A stretch of DNA of 64,000 nucleotides from Clostridia bacterium (GTDB lineage: Bacteria > Bacillota > Clostridia > Oscillospirales > CAG-272): contig JAFVYZ010000045.1 of assembly GCA_017508425.1 (NCBI GenBank), positions 1 through 64,000 of the forward strand, read 5' to 3'. This document shows positions 8,181-17,135 of this stretch, in pieces; the first letter of the stretch is position 1, and the number at the start of each line of letters is the position of its first letter. The notes under the pieces were generated by a model. It saw nothing but the letters and a program-made list of their open reading frames with translations. It made no database searches and had not been told where the DNA came from. Made by a program: the position numbers and the translations under genes.

Positions 8181-9055
8181 TGAAAAACATAGCACTTATC
8201 ACAAACTTTAACATTTATGATAAGGCGAATGCGGCCCTCATCGTGGCGGAGGAGCTTGTGAAGTACGGTGCCAACGTGCTTTTGGCCTCGATCAACAAGG
8301 ATCGCATTTTCCGTATGCACAAGAACAAAAAGGAATATATCTATTTGCCTCTTGATGAGCTCTATCGCGAGGCGGATGCCGTGATCGTGCTCGGCGGTGA
8401 TGGCTCGTTACTGGATGCTGCACGTCGAGCGGCACCGAACGGCAAGCCCTTGCTCGGCGTCAACATGGGGCGTCTCGGCTTTATGACGGAGCTTGAAATG
8501 ACCGAGCTTTCCTTGCTTGAAAAGCTTTTTACGGGTGAGTTCGATTTGGATGATCGCGCAATGCTCCATGTCACCGTCAAGACCTCGGGAGGCGGCACGA
8601 GAGCGGAATCCTTTGCGCTTAATGACGCCGTTATTTCAAACGGCTCGGTGGCGCGCATCGTTGATCTTGAGCTTCACGAGGGTGGGGAGCTTGTTACCAC
8701 GTACCGCGCCGACGGTGTGATCGTGGCGACACCGACGGGCTCGACCGCTTATTCAATGTCTGCCGGCGGACCGATCGCGGATCCAGGCCTCCCTTGCCTT
8801 TGCGTCACACCCATTTGCTCGCATTCCTTAACGGCACGTCCCATTATGTTCCGTGACAATGCCGTACTTGAGATCAAGAATACCTGCCAGCGTGAAAAGA
8901 TGCTGTATTTGACGGTGGACGGTAAGATCAATTTTGAAATTTACCGCGGCGATTCCGTGGTCGTCACGCGATCGGATATGAAAACCTCGTTGATCCGCTT
9001 CAAGAAAAGCGGCTTTTACAACCGTTTGCAAAGCAAAATGAACGCCTACGATTAA
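8177..9055 (+). CDS. nadK: NAD kinase
   Basis: A 292-residue NAD kinase that phosphorylates NAD to NADP. Motifs: VLGGDGSLLDAAR (GGDGS at about 73-77), NMGRLGFM, the FALNDAVISNG motif and TPTGSTAYSMSAGGPI. Translation starts at ATG 8177 (or ATG 8180), overlapping the tlyA stop. The segment after GGPI (ADPGLPCLCVTPICSHSL) keeps the family frame, so no frameshift is suspected. Confidence 0.95.
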   Translation: MMKNIALITNFNIYDKANAALIVAEELVKYGANVLLASINKDRIFRMHKNKKEYIYLPLDELYREADAVIVLGGDGSLLDAARRAAPNGKPLLGVNMGRLGFMTELEMTELSLLEKLFTGEFDLDDRAMLHVTVKTSGGGTRAESFALNDAVISNGSVARIVDLELHEGGELVTTYRADGVIVATPTGSTAYSMSAGGPIADPGLPCLCVTPICSHSLTARPIMFRDNAVLEIKNTCQREKMLYLTVDGKINFEIYRGDSVVVTRSDMKTSLIRFKKSGFYNRLQSKMNAYD

Positions 9056-9071
9056 CGTGAAGGAGTGCAAT

Positions 9072-9527
9072 ATGAAAAGCAATAGACAAAAGAAAATACT
9101 TGAGATCGTGAACCGTCATCACGTGGAGACCCAGGATGACCTGATCGCTTATCTTGAGACCGAAGGATATTCGGTGACGCAAGCGACCATTTCGCGCGAC
9201 ATTCGCGAGCTGCAGCTCACGAAGGTATTGACCACACACGGGACCTATCGTTACATTGCGCCCAAGCGCGAGGATATGGTGTCGGGGCTTAAATTCAATG
9301 CAGCATTGGTCGATTCGATCACCAGCGTCGAATACGCTCTCAACATCATCGTCATTAAGACCTATCCCGGCTTGGCACAGGCTGTGGCGGCAGGGGTTGA
9401 CAACCTTGCAATCGCTGAGGTGCTGGGATGCGTTGCGGGCGACGACACCATTCTTGTCGCCACCAAAAACGAGAGCGCAGCCAAGAGCATCAGTGAGCGC
9501 ATCCATATTATTATGAAAGACGGGTAA
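9072..9527 (+). CDS. argR: Arginine repressor ArgR/AhrC
   Basis: A 151-residue ArgR: an N-terminal winged helix-turn-helix (residues 1-65; ETQDDLIAYLETEGYSVTQATISRDIRELQL) and a C-terminal hexamerisation/arginine-binding domain containing GVDNLAIAEVLGCVAGDDTILVAT, with the two aspartates that contact arginine. The ATG at 9072 has AAGGAG ten bases upstream; GTG 9057 is in frame but badly placed. In Firmicutes ahrC sits between the tlyA/nadK genes and recN, as here. Confidence 0.95.
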   Translation: MKSNRQKKILEIVNRHHVETQDDLIAYLETEGYSVTQATISRDIRELQLTKVLTTHGTYRYIAPKREDMVSGLKFNAALVDSITSVEYALNIIVIKTYPGLAQAVAAGVDNLAIAEVLGCVAGDDTILVATKNESAAKSISERIHIIMKDG

Positions 9528-9530
9528 GCT

Positions 9531-11210
9531 ATGCTACGATCACTCCATATTGAAAATATGGCGATCATGGCCTCCCTTGATGTGGATTTTGACCGCGGAT
9601 TTACCGCTATCACGGGTGAAACGGGTGCCGGAAAATCGGTGATGATCGACGCGCTCACCTTTTTGCTTGGGGCAAAGCCTGCGCGCGATTTGTTGCGTCA
9701 GGGGGCTGAAACGGGAATGGTGAGTGCCATTTTCTCGGACATCGGGACAGCGGCGCTTGATTATCTTAACAGCGTAGGATTCCTGCAGGAGCCCTCGCCC
9801 GATACCGAGCTTTTACTGTCGAGAACCGTGGATAAAAACGGCAAAACCGCGGCACGTCTGAACGGCCGTATGATCCCGCAAGCCATACTCCGTGAATTAT
9901 CCGCCTTTCTTGTCAGCATCCAAGGGCAAAATGACAATCAACTGTTAATGCAACCCTCGGTACAGCAATCGATGCTGGACGGTGTGACTGATTTTGGCAG
10001 TGCACTTTCGCGTTATCGCGCGTGTTATCAAAAACGCGCTGAGCTGGAAACACAGCTGAACGGCATTATGAAGGACACCGCCGAAAAGGCGCGCTTGTCG
10101 GACATTTTGCGCTTTCAAATTGCCGAGATCAATGAGGCTGGCCTGCATAACGGTGAGGAGGAGGCCTTGCTTTTGCGCCGTCAAAAGCTGCAATATGCGG
10201 AAAAGATCACCAAGCAGTCAAGCTTTACCTACCACGTGCTGCTCGGTAGTGAAAAGGCCTCAGCTTCCTTGATCCTTGACCGAGCCGCAGCGGCAATGAA
10301 GGGCATTTCGGGCGTGGTACCCGAGGCGGCCGATATGGCCGAAAGGCTATCGGCGATGCGCTATGAGATCGAGGATATTGCGAGCGCGGCAAGGGATTTC
10401 GCCGATGACGTGGAGGGGAACCCCACCGAGGCCTTGAACGCAGTGGAATCGCGCTTGGATCTGATCAGTAGATTGGAGCGCAAGTACGGCAAGGATATCC
10501 CCGAGATCCTGGCGTTTCGCGAGAATGCCGTAAACAAGCTTCGCTTGCTTGAATTCGGTGAGGAAGAGGGTGAGCGCATCCAAAAGGAGATCACGGCTCT
10601 TGAGCGGGAAATGAAGGCCTTGGCCTGTGAATGCCACGCCGCGCGACTTGAAGCGGCGGCATCCTTAAACGATAGGATCATGAGTGAGCTTGCCTTTTTG
10701 GATATGCCCTCGGTTCGCTTTGAAATTGCCGTGAACGATACCGGGCGGTTTTTGCCGGAGGGTACCGATGAGGTCGTTTATATGATCTCTACCAACAAAG
10801 GGGAGGCGATGAAACCGCTTTCCCGCGTGGCATCGGGTGGTGAATTGTCCCGTGTGACGCTGGCTCTTCGCAGTGTTTTAAACGATCGCGAAGGTGTGGC
10901 GACGGCTATTTTTGATGAGGTGGATACCGGTATTTCGGGCAAGACCGCACGAAAGATCGGCATTAAGCTTCTTGAAATTGCCCAAACGATGCAGGTGCTT
11001 TCGGTTACGCACTCGGCTCAGGTCGCGTCGCTTGCAACGGCACATTACAAGATCGCCAAGCACGAGGAAAACGGCCGTACCGTTTCTACTGTAATTCCGC
11101 TTGACCGTGAGGGACGCATTGCGGAGGTGGCACGAATCCTTGGCGGAATCAAGGTCACCGATACGCAGCGCCGTGCCGCGATCGAAATGATCGAAGAGGG
11201 TGAAAAATGA
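9531..11210 (+). CDS. recN: DNA repair protein RecN
   Basis: A 559-residue SMC-like ATPase that gathers and joins DNA ends during recombinational repair. Walker A is GETGAGKS (residues 29-36), the ABC signature is ASGGELSRVTLALR and Walker B is ATAIFDEVDTGISG, with a coiled-coil middle (about 150-390). The length is normal. It begins three bases after argR and its end overlaps ybaK by ATGA. Confidence 0.96.
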   Translation: MLRSLHIENMAIMASLDVDFDRGFTAITGETGAGKSVMIDALTFLLGAKPARDLLRQGAETGMVSAIFSDIGTAALDYLNSVGFLQEPSPDTELLLSRTVDKNGKTAARLNGRMIPQAILRELSAFLVSIQGQNDNQLLMQPSVQQSMLDGVTDFGSALSRYRACYQKRAELETQLNGIMKDTAEKARLSDILRFQIAEINEAGLHNGEEEALLLRRQKLQYAEKITKQSSFTYHVLLGSEKASASLILDRAAAAMKGISGVVPEAADMAERLSAMRYEIEDIASAARDFADDVEGNPTEALNAVESRLDLISRLERKYGKDIPEILAFRENAVNKLRLLEFGEEEGERIQKEITALEREMKALACECHAARLEAAASLNDRIMSELAFLDMPSVRFEIAVNDTGRFLPEGTDEVVYMISTNKGEAMKPLSRVASGGELSRVTLALRSVLNDREGVATAIFDEVDTGISGKTARKIGIKLLEIAQTMQVLSVTHSAQVASLATAHYKIAKHEENGRTVSTVIPLDREGRIAEVARILGGIKVTDTQRRAAIEMIEEGEK

Positions 11211-11695
11211 AAGGGAAGACTAACGTAATGCGTATGCTTGATGCGGCAAAGATTGCTTACCGTGCCTGCGAATACGAGGTCGATGAAAACAACCTTGCCG
11301 GCACGCACATTGCCGAGGAGATCGGCTTGCCGTATGAGAAGGTGTATAAGACTCTTGTGGCCCGCGGCGACAAAACGGGGCCTGTGGTATTTGTGATCCC
11401 TTGTCACCTTGAAATAGACCTTAAAAAAGCAGCCAAAGAAACGGGGAACAAACGCATTGAAATGATTCCCGTCAAGGATCTGTTGGTTTTAACGGGGTAT
11501 ATCCGCGGCGGATGCTCGCCGATCGGGATGAAAAAGAAATTTCCCACCTTCATCAGTCACTTTGTCACCGAGCAAGAGGAAATTACCGTCAGTGCCGGTG
11601 TGCGTGGCATTCAATTATTGCTTAACAAGGATGCGCTTGTCCATTTTGTGGGAGCAAAATGTGCGGATATTACGATTTTACTTGACAATCCTTAA
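11207..11695 (+). CDS. ybaK: Cys-tRNA(Pro)/Cys-tRNA(Cys) deacylase YbaK
   Basis: A 162-residue YbaK/EbsC-type trans-editing enzyme that hydrolyses mischarged Cys-tRNA(Pro). The family run is THIAEEIGLPYEKVYKTLV, VVFVIPCHLEIDLKKAAK, GYIRGGCSPIGMKKKFPT and a terminal VHFVGAKCADI. It is the last gene of the nusB operon; the -35 element of the glyQS promoter lies within its last codons. Confidence 0.9.
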   Translation: MKGKTNVMRMLDAAKIAYRACEYEVDENNLAGTHIAEEIGLPYEKVYKTLVARGDKTGPVVFVIPCHLEIDLKKAAKETGNKRIEMIPVKDLLVLTGYIRGGCSPIGMKKKFPTFISHFVTEQEEITVSAGVRGIQLLLNKDALVHFVGAKCADITILLDNP

Positions 11696-11710
11696 AAATC
11701 GTATTAAAAT
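11682..11710 (+). promoter_or_regulatory. Sigma-A-type promoter of glyQS and the HprK-like cassette
   Basis: TTGACA (11682-11687), a 17-bp spacer and TAAAAT (11705-11710). The -35 overlaps the end of ybaK, and the predicted leader is only about 30 nt, which leaves no room for a T-box. Confidence 0.75.
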
Positions 11711-11744
11711 AGTATTTACTTATTTATATTTATAGGAGCGAACT

Positions 11745-13160
11745 ATGAACAACAGCGAAAAAACAATGGAAAAAATCGTAGCCCTTTGTAAGAACCGCGG
11801 ATTTATTTTTCCCGGTTCCGAAATTTACGGCGGTCTTGCCAATTCTTGGGACTACGGCCCTCTTGGCGTAGAGTTTAAAAATAATGTAAAACGCGCCTGG
11901 TGGAAAAAATTCGTGCAGGAGAGCCGTTTTAACGTCGGACTTGACAGTGCGATCATCATGAATCCCGAAGCATGGGTAGCCTCCGGCCACGTGGGCGGAT
12001 TTTCGGATCCCTTGATGGACTGCAAGTCCTGCAAGGCCCGTCATCGCGCTGATAAGCTGATTGAAGAGTATGCTTTTGAAAATGGCCTTGAGGACAATCC
12101 TGCCGGTTGGAGCTTTGAGCAAATGTCGGCCTATATTGAGGAAAAGGGAATCGTTTGCCCCGTGTGCGGCAAGCGTGATTTCACCGCGATCAAGAAGTTT
12201 AACCTGATGTTTAAGACCTTTGTGGGCGTAAATGAGGATACTGCCAATACTGTATATCTTCGTCCCGAAACGGCACAGGGCATCTTTGTAAACTTCCCCG
12301 CGATCGCACGCTCCACCCGTCGCAAGCTCCCCTTCGGTGTTTGTCAGATCGGTAAATCCTTCCGTAACGAGATCACGCCCGGCAACTTTGTTTTCCGTAC
12401 CCGTGAGTTTGAGCAAATGGAGCTTGAGTTCTTTTGCAAGCCCGGCACGGACCTTGAGTGGTTCGCTTATTGGAAGGACTTTTGCAAGAAGTGGCTCCTT
12501 GATCTCGGCATGAGAGAGGAGAACCTGCGCCTTCGTGATCACGATCCCGAGGAGCTTGCCTTCTATTCGAAGGGCACCACGGATTTTGAGTTCCTGTTCC
12601 CGTTTGGTTGGGGTGAGCTTTGGGGCATTGCTGACCGTACGGATTATGACCTTTCTCAGCACGCAAAGCACAGCGGCAAGGACCTTACCTATTTCGATCC
12701 CGAAACGAATGAGCACTACGTGCCCTACGTGGTAGAGCCCTCTCTTGGTGCTGACCGTGTGGCTCTTGCCTTCCTTGTTGACGCGTACGATGAGGAAGTG
12801 ATCGACGAGGCTAAGAATGACACCCGTGTCGTTCTTCACCTGCACCCGGCTCTTGCACCTTATAAGGTAGCTGTGCTCCCGCTTTCGAAGAAGCTCTCCG
12901 AGAAGGCGCTTGAGGTTCGTGATGAGCTGGCAAAGTACTTTGCGGTAGATTATGATGAGGCCGGCTCGATCGGCAAGCGTTACCGCCGTGAGGACGAGAT
13001 CGGTACCCCTCTTTGCGTTACCATCGACTTTGAGACCGTGGGTGATGCCGAAAAGGCGGCTGACAACTGTGTAACGGTTCGCGACCGTGATACCATGGAG
13101 CAGGTTCGTGTTCCGATTTCCGAGCTTCGCGCATATATTGAAAAGAAGATTGCATTTTAA
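11745..13160 (+). CDS. glyQS: Glycyl-tRNA synthetase, homodimeric class II type
   Basis: A 471-residue alpha2-type glycyl-tRNA synthetase charging tRNA(Gly). Visible class II elements are [24 protein letters not shown] at the N-terminus (given in part: [17 protein letters not shown]), the motif 2 loop around [25 protein letters not shown] ([14 protein letters not shown]) and the motif 3 region [14 protein letters not shown]. The C-terminal anticodon-binding domain begins near residue 365 ([19 protein letters not shown]). The ATG has AGGAG upstream. The next gene starts 33 bp downstream without a terminator, so the cassette behind it is probably cotranscribed. Confidence 0.96.
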   Translation: MNNSEKTMEKIVALCKNRGFIFPGSEIYGGLANSWDYGPLGVEFKNNVKRAWWKKFVQESRFNVGLDSAIIMNPEAWVASGHVGGFSDPLMDCKSCKARHRADKLIEEYAFENGLEDNPAGWSFEQMSAYIEEKGIVCPVCGKRDFTAIKKFNLMFKTFVGVNEDTANTVYLRPETAQGIFVNFPAIARSTRRKLPFGVCQIGKSFRNEITPGNFVFRTREFEQMELEFFCKPGTDLEWFAYWKDFCKKWLLDLGMREENLRLRDHDPEELAFYSKGTTDFEFLFPFGWGELWGIADRTDYDLSQHAKHSGKDLTYFDPETNEHYVPYVVEPSLGADRVALAFLVDAYDEEVIDEAKNDTRVVLHLHPALAPYKVAVLPLSKKLSEKALEVRDELAKYFAVDYDEAGSIGKRYRREDEIGTPLCVTIDFETVGDAEKAADNCVTVRDRDTMEQVRVPISELRAYIEKKIAF

Positions 13161-13192
13161 TTGTCCTATTAAGTAAAAAAGGGGGGGACGTT

Positions 13193-13900
13193 TTGTTTAC
13201 GATACGGATCGCTGAATTGAATGTTAAAGTAAATAACCGTTACCCCTATGCCGAAAGGTTTTGCCGCGAGTTTTTTTGTGAGTGTACCGTGCCCGATATA
13301 GAGGTTTGTGTGAGTGACGAGGAGCTCGAGGCAGAACGCTTGCTGGATCCTTACAATTCCACGGACGGCTATCTTGAGTGCATTTGCATCTATCGCAAAA
13401 TTGCCTTGGAGCTGCCGAGGTTTGATGCTATGGTCTTCCACGCTTCGGTGGTGTCTGTGGATGGTATGGCCTACGCCTTTGCCGCGCACAGCGGTACGGG
13501 AAAATCGACCCACACTGATCTTTGGCTCCGTGTATTTGGGGAGCGCGCAAAGATCGTAAACGGTGACAAGCCCATTTTTCGGTTGATCGACGGTAAGTGG
13601 CACGCCTTTGGCACGCCTTGGCGCGGTAAAGAGGGGCTTGGTGACAGCACGTCGGCACCACTTCGCGCAATTTGCTTTTTGGAGCGCGGCAAGAATAATG
13701 AGATCGCACCTCTCGGTGACGCTGAGGCGGTTTCTCGCTTGTTTTCTCAAGTGCTTTTACCTCGAGAGGCCGATATGGCCGAAAAGCAACTCTCGCTGCT
13801 CGATCATTTGATCTCGAGCACGCCAACCTATTTACTCCGTTGCAATATGCTGCCCGAGGCGGCTGTTGTTTCCTATCAAGCGATGTCAAAGGAGAACTGA
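13193..13900 (+). CDS. HPr-kinase-like P-loop protein
   Basis: A 235-residue protein that resembles the nucleotide-binding domain of HPr kinase/phosphorylase and of HprK-related kinases found with peptide-modification clusters. Residues 99-106 are the P-loop HSGTGKST; VNGDKP (122-127) and GTPWRGK (140-146) match the downstream acidic and loop motifs; His83 precedes the fold. The N-terminal 80 residues are not recognised. Start is TTG 13193 after a G-rich ribosome-binding site (13181-13187). It is followed one base later by a PqqD-like gene and then an S26-type peptidase, suggesting a joint role in modifying a peptide or small protein. There is no HPr (ptsH) nearby, so a sugar-PTS role is unlikely. 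Substrate unknown. Confidence 0.7.
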   Translation: MFTIRIAELNVKVNNRYPYAERFCREFFCECTVPDIEVCVSDEELEAERLLDPYNSTDGYLECICIYRKIALELPRFDAMVFHASVVSVDGMAYAFAAHSGTGKSTHTDLWLRVFGERAKIVNGDKPIFRLIDGKWHAFGTPWRGKEGLGDSTSAPLRAICFLERGKNNEIAPLGDAEAVSRLFSQVLLPREADMAEKQLSLLDHLISSTPTYLLRCNMLPEAAVVSYQAMSKEN

Positions 13901-13901
13901 A

Positions 13902-14168
13902 ATGATCCGCAGCAAGGACTTTATCAAACGAAAGATCGCCACACAGTACGTGATCGTGGCACTGGGGCAGGCGACCAAAAAATTTAACGGTATGGTATCC
14001 GTTAACGAAACCGGAAGCTTTATTTGGGATGCGCTTGAATCCGACATTTCCATGGATGAATTGGTTGAAAAAATCACTGAAAATTATGAGATCGATGCCG
14101 AAACGGCACGTGCTCACGCCACCGACTTTGTGAATACCTTGAAGGGAGTCGGTGCGATTGTTGAATAA
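13902..14168 (+). CDS. PqqD family peptide-chaperone-like protein
   Basis: An 88-residue winged-helix protein of the PqqD family. The pattern FNGMVSVNETGSFIWDALE (residues 28-46) and the helical LVEKITENYEIDAETARAHATDFVNTL match standalone PqqD proteins, which hold precursor peptides for radical SAM or other modifying enzymes (RiPP recognition element). The ATG at 13902 has AAAGGAG eight bases upstream. The 3' end overlaps the S26-type gene by 17 bp, so the two are translationally linked. No radical SAM gene is in the window. Confidence 0.8.
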   Translation: MIRSKDFIKRKIATQYVIVALGQATKKFNGMVSVNETGSFIWDALESDISMDELVEKITENYEIDAETARAHATDFVNTLKGVGAIVE

Positions 14169-14613
14169 ATCTTATTCCATGGAGGAGCTTCACCCCTTGC
14201 TTTGCGAGGTGATCGAAAGCGGTGGCGAATTTCGCCTGTGGCCGCGCGGCACCAGTATGCGTCCTCTTTTGCGTGAGGGACGCGACAGTGTGGCCTTGGT
14301 ATCTCCTCGGGGATGCAGGAAACGCGATATTTGCCTTTATCGCCGCGCGGACGGGGCGTTTGTACTCCATCGATTGATGAAATTTGACAAGGACGGGAAT
14401 CCCGTGTTTTGCGGCGACAATCAAACGAAATTGGAAGTCGGTGTAAAAGTGGAAGATATTCTTGCGCGTGCTGTGGCCGTTTATCGCGGCGAAAAGCGTG
14501 TGCCTGTAACGGCCTTTCGCTATCGGCTTTACACCTTGCTTTACGGCATATTGCCCCTTCGTTGGCTGTGGCTTTTACCGCGCCGTATTTTAGCGAGGCT
14601 TCGAAGAAAATAA
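14152..14613 (+). CDS. S24/S26 family peptidase, signal-peptidase-like (Ser/His type)
   Basis: A 153-residue protein with the signal peptidase fold. PRGTSMRPLLREGRDSV (31-47) contains the candidate nucleophile Ser35; FVLHRLM (70-76) offers His73 where bacterial LepB has lysine, as in the SipW/archaeal S26B branch; GDN at 88-90 matches the third box. It lacks an N-terminal membrane anchor but ends in a hydrophobic, Arg-rich helix (YTLLYGILPLRWLWLLPRRI) that could be one. The start is GTG 14152 or one of the TTG codons at 14158/14161; the ribosome-binding site GGGAG (14144-14148) fits the TTG codons better. It probably cleaves a specific substrate linked to the PqqD/HprK-like pair, but none is seen. 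Confidence 0.7.
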   Translation: MRLLNKSYSMEELHPLLCEVIESGGEFRLWPRGTSMRPLLREGRDSVALVSPRGCRKRDICLYRRADGAFVLHRLMKFDKDGNPVFCGDNQTKLEVGVKVEDILARAVAVYRGEKRVPVTAFRYRLYTLLYGILPLRWLWLLPRRILARLRRK

Positions 14614-14648
14614 AAAAGAACGGTGCGCCGGAGCGCACCGTTCTTTTT
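14613..14648. terminator. Bidirectional terminator between the cassette and the parC operon
   Basis: A 16-bp perfect stem (AAAAAGAACGGTGCGC and its inverse complement) with the loop CGGA, A-rich before and T-rich after, separates convergent transcription units. It starts at the stop codon of the peptidase gene. Confidence 0.85.
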
Positions 14649-14652
14649 ATGT

Positions 14653-14835
14653 TTAGATTGCGTCACTGTAAAAGGGAAAATCGACCGTAGCCTCGGTCTT
14701 TTCCTTTTCTTTTTTGGATTCTTTGATGTTTTCTACGATCATAAAGATCGTGAAATAAGCCATACTTACCACCATAAGAACGGAAAGGACAATGGCGAGG
14801 ATGCGTGCGTAAATTTTGGTTTTTTTGTTGCTCAT
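14653..14835 (-). CDS. Small single-pass membrane protein, unknown
   Basis: A 60-residue protein: basic start MSNKKTKIYAR, one hydrophobic segment (residues 11-34, ILAIVLSVLMVVSMAYFTIF) and a charged, Lys/Glu-rich tail ending FPFYSDAI. The topology would put the tail outside. The ATG has GAAGGAAAA upstream, and it lies 21 bp after the parC-like gene, so it is the last gene of that operon. I do not recognise a family. Confidence 0.65.
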   Translation of the reverse strand: MSNKKTKIYARILAIVLSVLMVVSMAYFTIFMIVENIKESKKEKEKTEATVDFPFYSDAI

Positions 14836-14856
14836 AATTGTTTTCCTTCTTTCATT

Positions 14857-17112
14857 TTATAAAGTGTCGTCGATGCTGATTTGCATCGCGTCAATATTCT
14901 TTTCGCTAAGGAGCACACCGGTCGCGGGAATCTTGTATTTGCGGTATCCCTTGGCATCACCGTAGCGCTCGGTAAAGTTGGTCAAAACCTCACGTACGCG
15001 TTTTTCTTTTTTTCCAAGAGTAATGATGCTATTGCCCTTGGAGCTGCGTGTGGTCATCACGGGAATGAGCGAGGACTTGACAACGATTGCGCGGTCGCCA
15101 TCGGTCAAAAGCATCAGCTCGAAGGGGTTTTTCTCGACCTCGTAGAAGATGCCTGCGATGGGCGACGCGTCGGAATAAGCGCCTGTGAGCTTGCGACGGT
15201 TGCCCTTGGCAATGTAAGCGGTGATGGGTACGCGCACACCCTTGCCGTTTTCAAAGACAAAGACCATATTTTCGCCCTCGGGATAGGTGTTTTGCACGCG
15301 CATGAAGATCGGGCGCTCCTCCTTGTCCATCGAGAGCTTGGCACTCAGGAAGTCGCCCATGGCCGAGGCCTTGGTGGTGATAAAGTCATTGACGGCAACG
15401 CGATATACCTGTGCTTTATCGGTGAAGATCAAAAGATTATCCTTATTTTCGGCATCAAAAAGCTGGACGATTTCATCGCCATCCTTGAGTTTTTGCTCAT
15501 CATTTCCGCGAAGAGATTGGAAGGTAATCTTTTTAAAGTAGCCTTCCTTGGTCAGGACCAAACGCACAGGATAGTTTTCAACGGGATCAATATCCTCTAC
15601 CTCAGGAATATCCGAGGCGAAAATAAGCTGTGAGCGGCGAGGCTGTCCGTATTTTTTCTTGATATCAAGGAGCTGTGAAGCAATCTTGGCACGCAGCTTC
15701 AATTCATCAGCCAAGGTTTCTTCGATTTCGGCAATGGCTTGCTTCAAGGCATCCATTTCCGCCAAGCAATTCAAAATGTATTTTTTGTTTAAATTGCGGA
15801 GCTTGATATTGGCAACATACTCAGCCTGCAGGCGATCGATTCCAAAGCCGTTCATCAAATCGGGCACCACTTGGTCATCGCTTTCGGCGCCGCGAATGAT
15901 GCGCACGGCCTTGTCAATATCAAGTAGGATCTTACCAAGGCCCGTTACGAGATGACGGCGGTCGCGTTTCTTTTTGAGGTCAAAGCGAAGCTCGCGGCGC
16001 ACACACTCAAGTCGGAAAAGGATCCATTCCTTTAAAATATCGATCACACCGAGCTGGCGCGGAACCGAATTGATCAAAACGTTAAAATTACATTTGAAGC
16101 TATCCTCAAGAGGGGTGAGCTTGAAGAGCTGATTCATCAGCTTGTCGGGGTCGGTGTCTTTTTTTACCTCAAGGGTGAGTTTAAAGCCGTCAATACCGAT
16201 CTCGTCGCGGAAATCCACAATATCCTTGACCTTGCCTTCCTTGACCAGCGTGGTAATGCTGTCACGGATCGCCTCGATCGTGGTGGAATAGGGAATTTGT
16301 AAGATCTCAATGCATCGGGCCGTCTTGTCATACGTATAGCGAGAACGGATGCGGAAGGAGCCCTGACCGGTTTCGTAAATATTACGCATTTGCTCGCGAT
16401 CGTAAACGATAAGGCCGCCACCCGAAAAATCGGGAGCCTTGATGAGGTCAAGAATACGGTCGATCGAGGCCTTGGGGTTTTTGAGGAGTGCAATGGCACC
16501 GTCGCAGACCTCGCCGAGGTTAAAGGAGCAAATGTTCGAGGCCATACCGACGGCGATACCGACGTTCGGGGTCACCAAGACATTCGGGAAGGTGGTCGGC
16601 AGGAGCACGGGCTCCTTCATTGTGCCATCGTAGTTGTCAATAAGATCCACAGCGTCCTTGTCAATACCCTCGAAAAGCTCGTGACAAATGGTATCGAGCT
16701 TGGCCTCGGTGTAACGGGAGGCCGCATATTTCATGTCGCTTGAATATTGCTTTCCGAAGCTGCCCTTAGAATCGACAAAGGGGTGCAGGAGCGTCGCGTT
16801 GCCACGCGTGAGACGTACCATCGTTTCGTAAATGGCGGCATCACCGTGGGGGTTCAGCTTCATGGTTTGACCTACAATATTGGCGCTTTTCGTGCGTGCG
16901 CCCGTTAAAAGTCCCATTTTATACATTGTATAAAGGAGCTTACGGTGCGAGGGCTTAAAGCCGTCGATCTCGGGGATCGCACGCGAAATGATCACGCTCA
17001 TAACGTAGGGCATATAGTTTTTTTCAATCGTTTCGGTAATCGGCTGGGGGGTAGCCGGCGCGTGGACGATCTGTGAGAGTGCGGTGACAGGCGAGGATTT
17101 TTTCTTTGCCAT
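14857..17112 (-). CDS. Type IIA topoisomerase subunit A (ParC/GyrA-like)
   Basis: A 751-residue DNA-cleaving subunit of gyrase or topoisomerase IV. The catalytic tyrosine is Tyr134 in AASRYTEAKL; the quinolone-determining region has NPHGDAAIYETMVRLTR (87-103), and the entry motif is IPEIDGFKPSHRKLLYTMYK. Residues 500-751 are the C-terminal DNA-wrapping domain. The sequence departs from canonical GyrA (DGFKPSHRKLL instead of DGLKPVHRRIL), which favours a ParC-like or lineage-specific subunit. The partner subunit (ParE/GyrB) usually adjoins it but is not in this window. It is cotranscribed with sua5 and prfA. Confidence 0.85.
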   Translation of the reverse strand: MAKKKSSPVTALSQIVHAPATPQPITETIEKNYMPYVMSVIISRAIPEIDGFKPSHRKLLYTMYKMGLLTGARTKSANIVGQTMKLNPHGDAAIYETMVRLTRGNATLLHPFVDSKGSFGKQYSSDMKYAASRYTEAKLDTICHELFEGIDKDAVDLIDNYDGTMKEPVLLPTTFPNVLVTPNVGIAVGMASNICSFNLGEVCDGAIALLKNPKASIDRILDLIKAPDFSGGGLIVYDREQMRNIYETGQGSFRIRSRYTYDKTARCIEILQIPYSTTIEAIRDSITTLVKEGKVKDIVDFRDEIGIDGFKLTLEVKKDTDPDKLMNQLFKLTPLEDSFKCNFNVLINSVPRQLGVIDILKEWILFRLECVRRELRFDLKKKRDRRHLVTGLGKILLDIDKAVRIIRGAESDDQVVPDLMNGFGIDRLQAEYVANIKLRNLNKKYILNCLAEMDALKQAIAEIEETLADELKLRAKIASQLLDIKKKYGQPRRSQLIFASDIPEVEDIDPVENYPVRLVLTKEGYFKKITFQSLRGNDEQKLKDGDEIVQLFDAENKDNLLIFTDKAQVYRVAVNDFITTKASAMGDFLSAKLSMDKEERPIFMRVQNTYPEGENMVFVFENGKGVRVPITAYIAKGNRRKLTGAYSDASPIAGIFYEVEKNPFELMLLTDGDRAIVVKSSLIPVMTTRSSKGNSIITLGKKEKRVREVLTNFTERYGDAKGYRKYKIPATGVLLSEKNIDAMQISIDDTL

Positions 17113-17135
17113 ATCGTGATAACCTTTCTGTTGCG

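Noticed and set aside
8750-8830. Frameshift in nadK near the GGPI motif
   Set aside because: The frame continues through the expected TPICSHSL segment to a normal C-terminus.
11695-11745. T-box leader before glyQS
   Set aside because: Only about 30 nt of leader follows the promoter; a T-box needs roughly 200 nt and a GGUGG-type motif, neither present.
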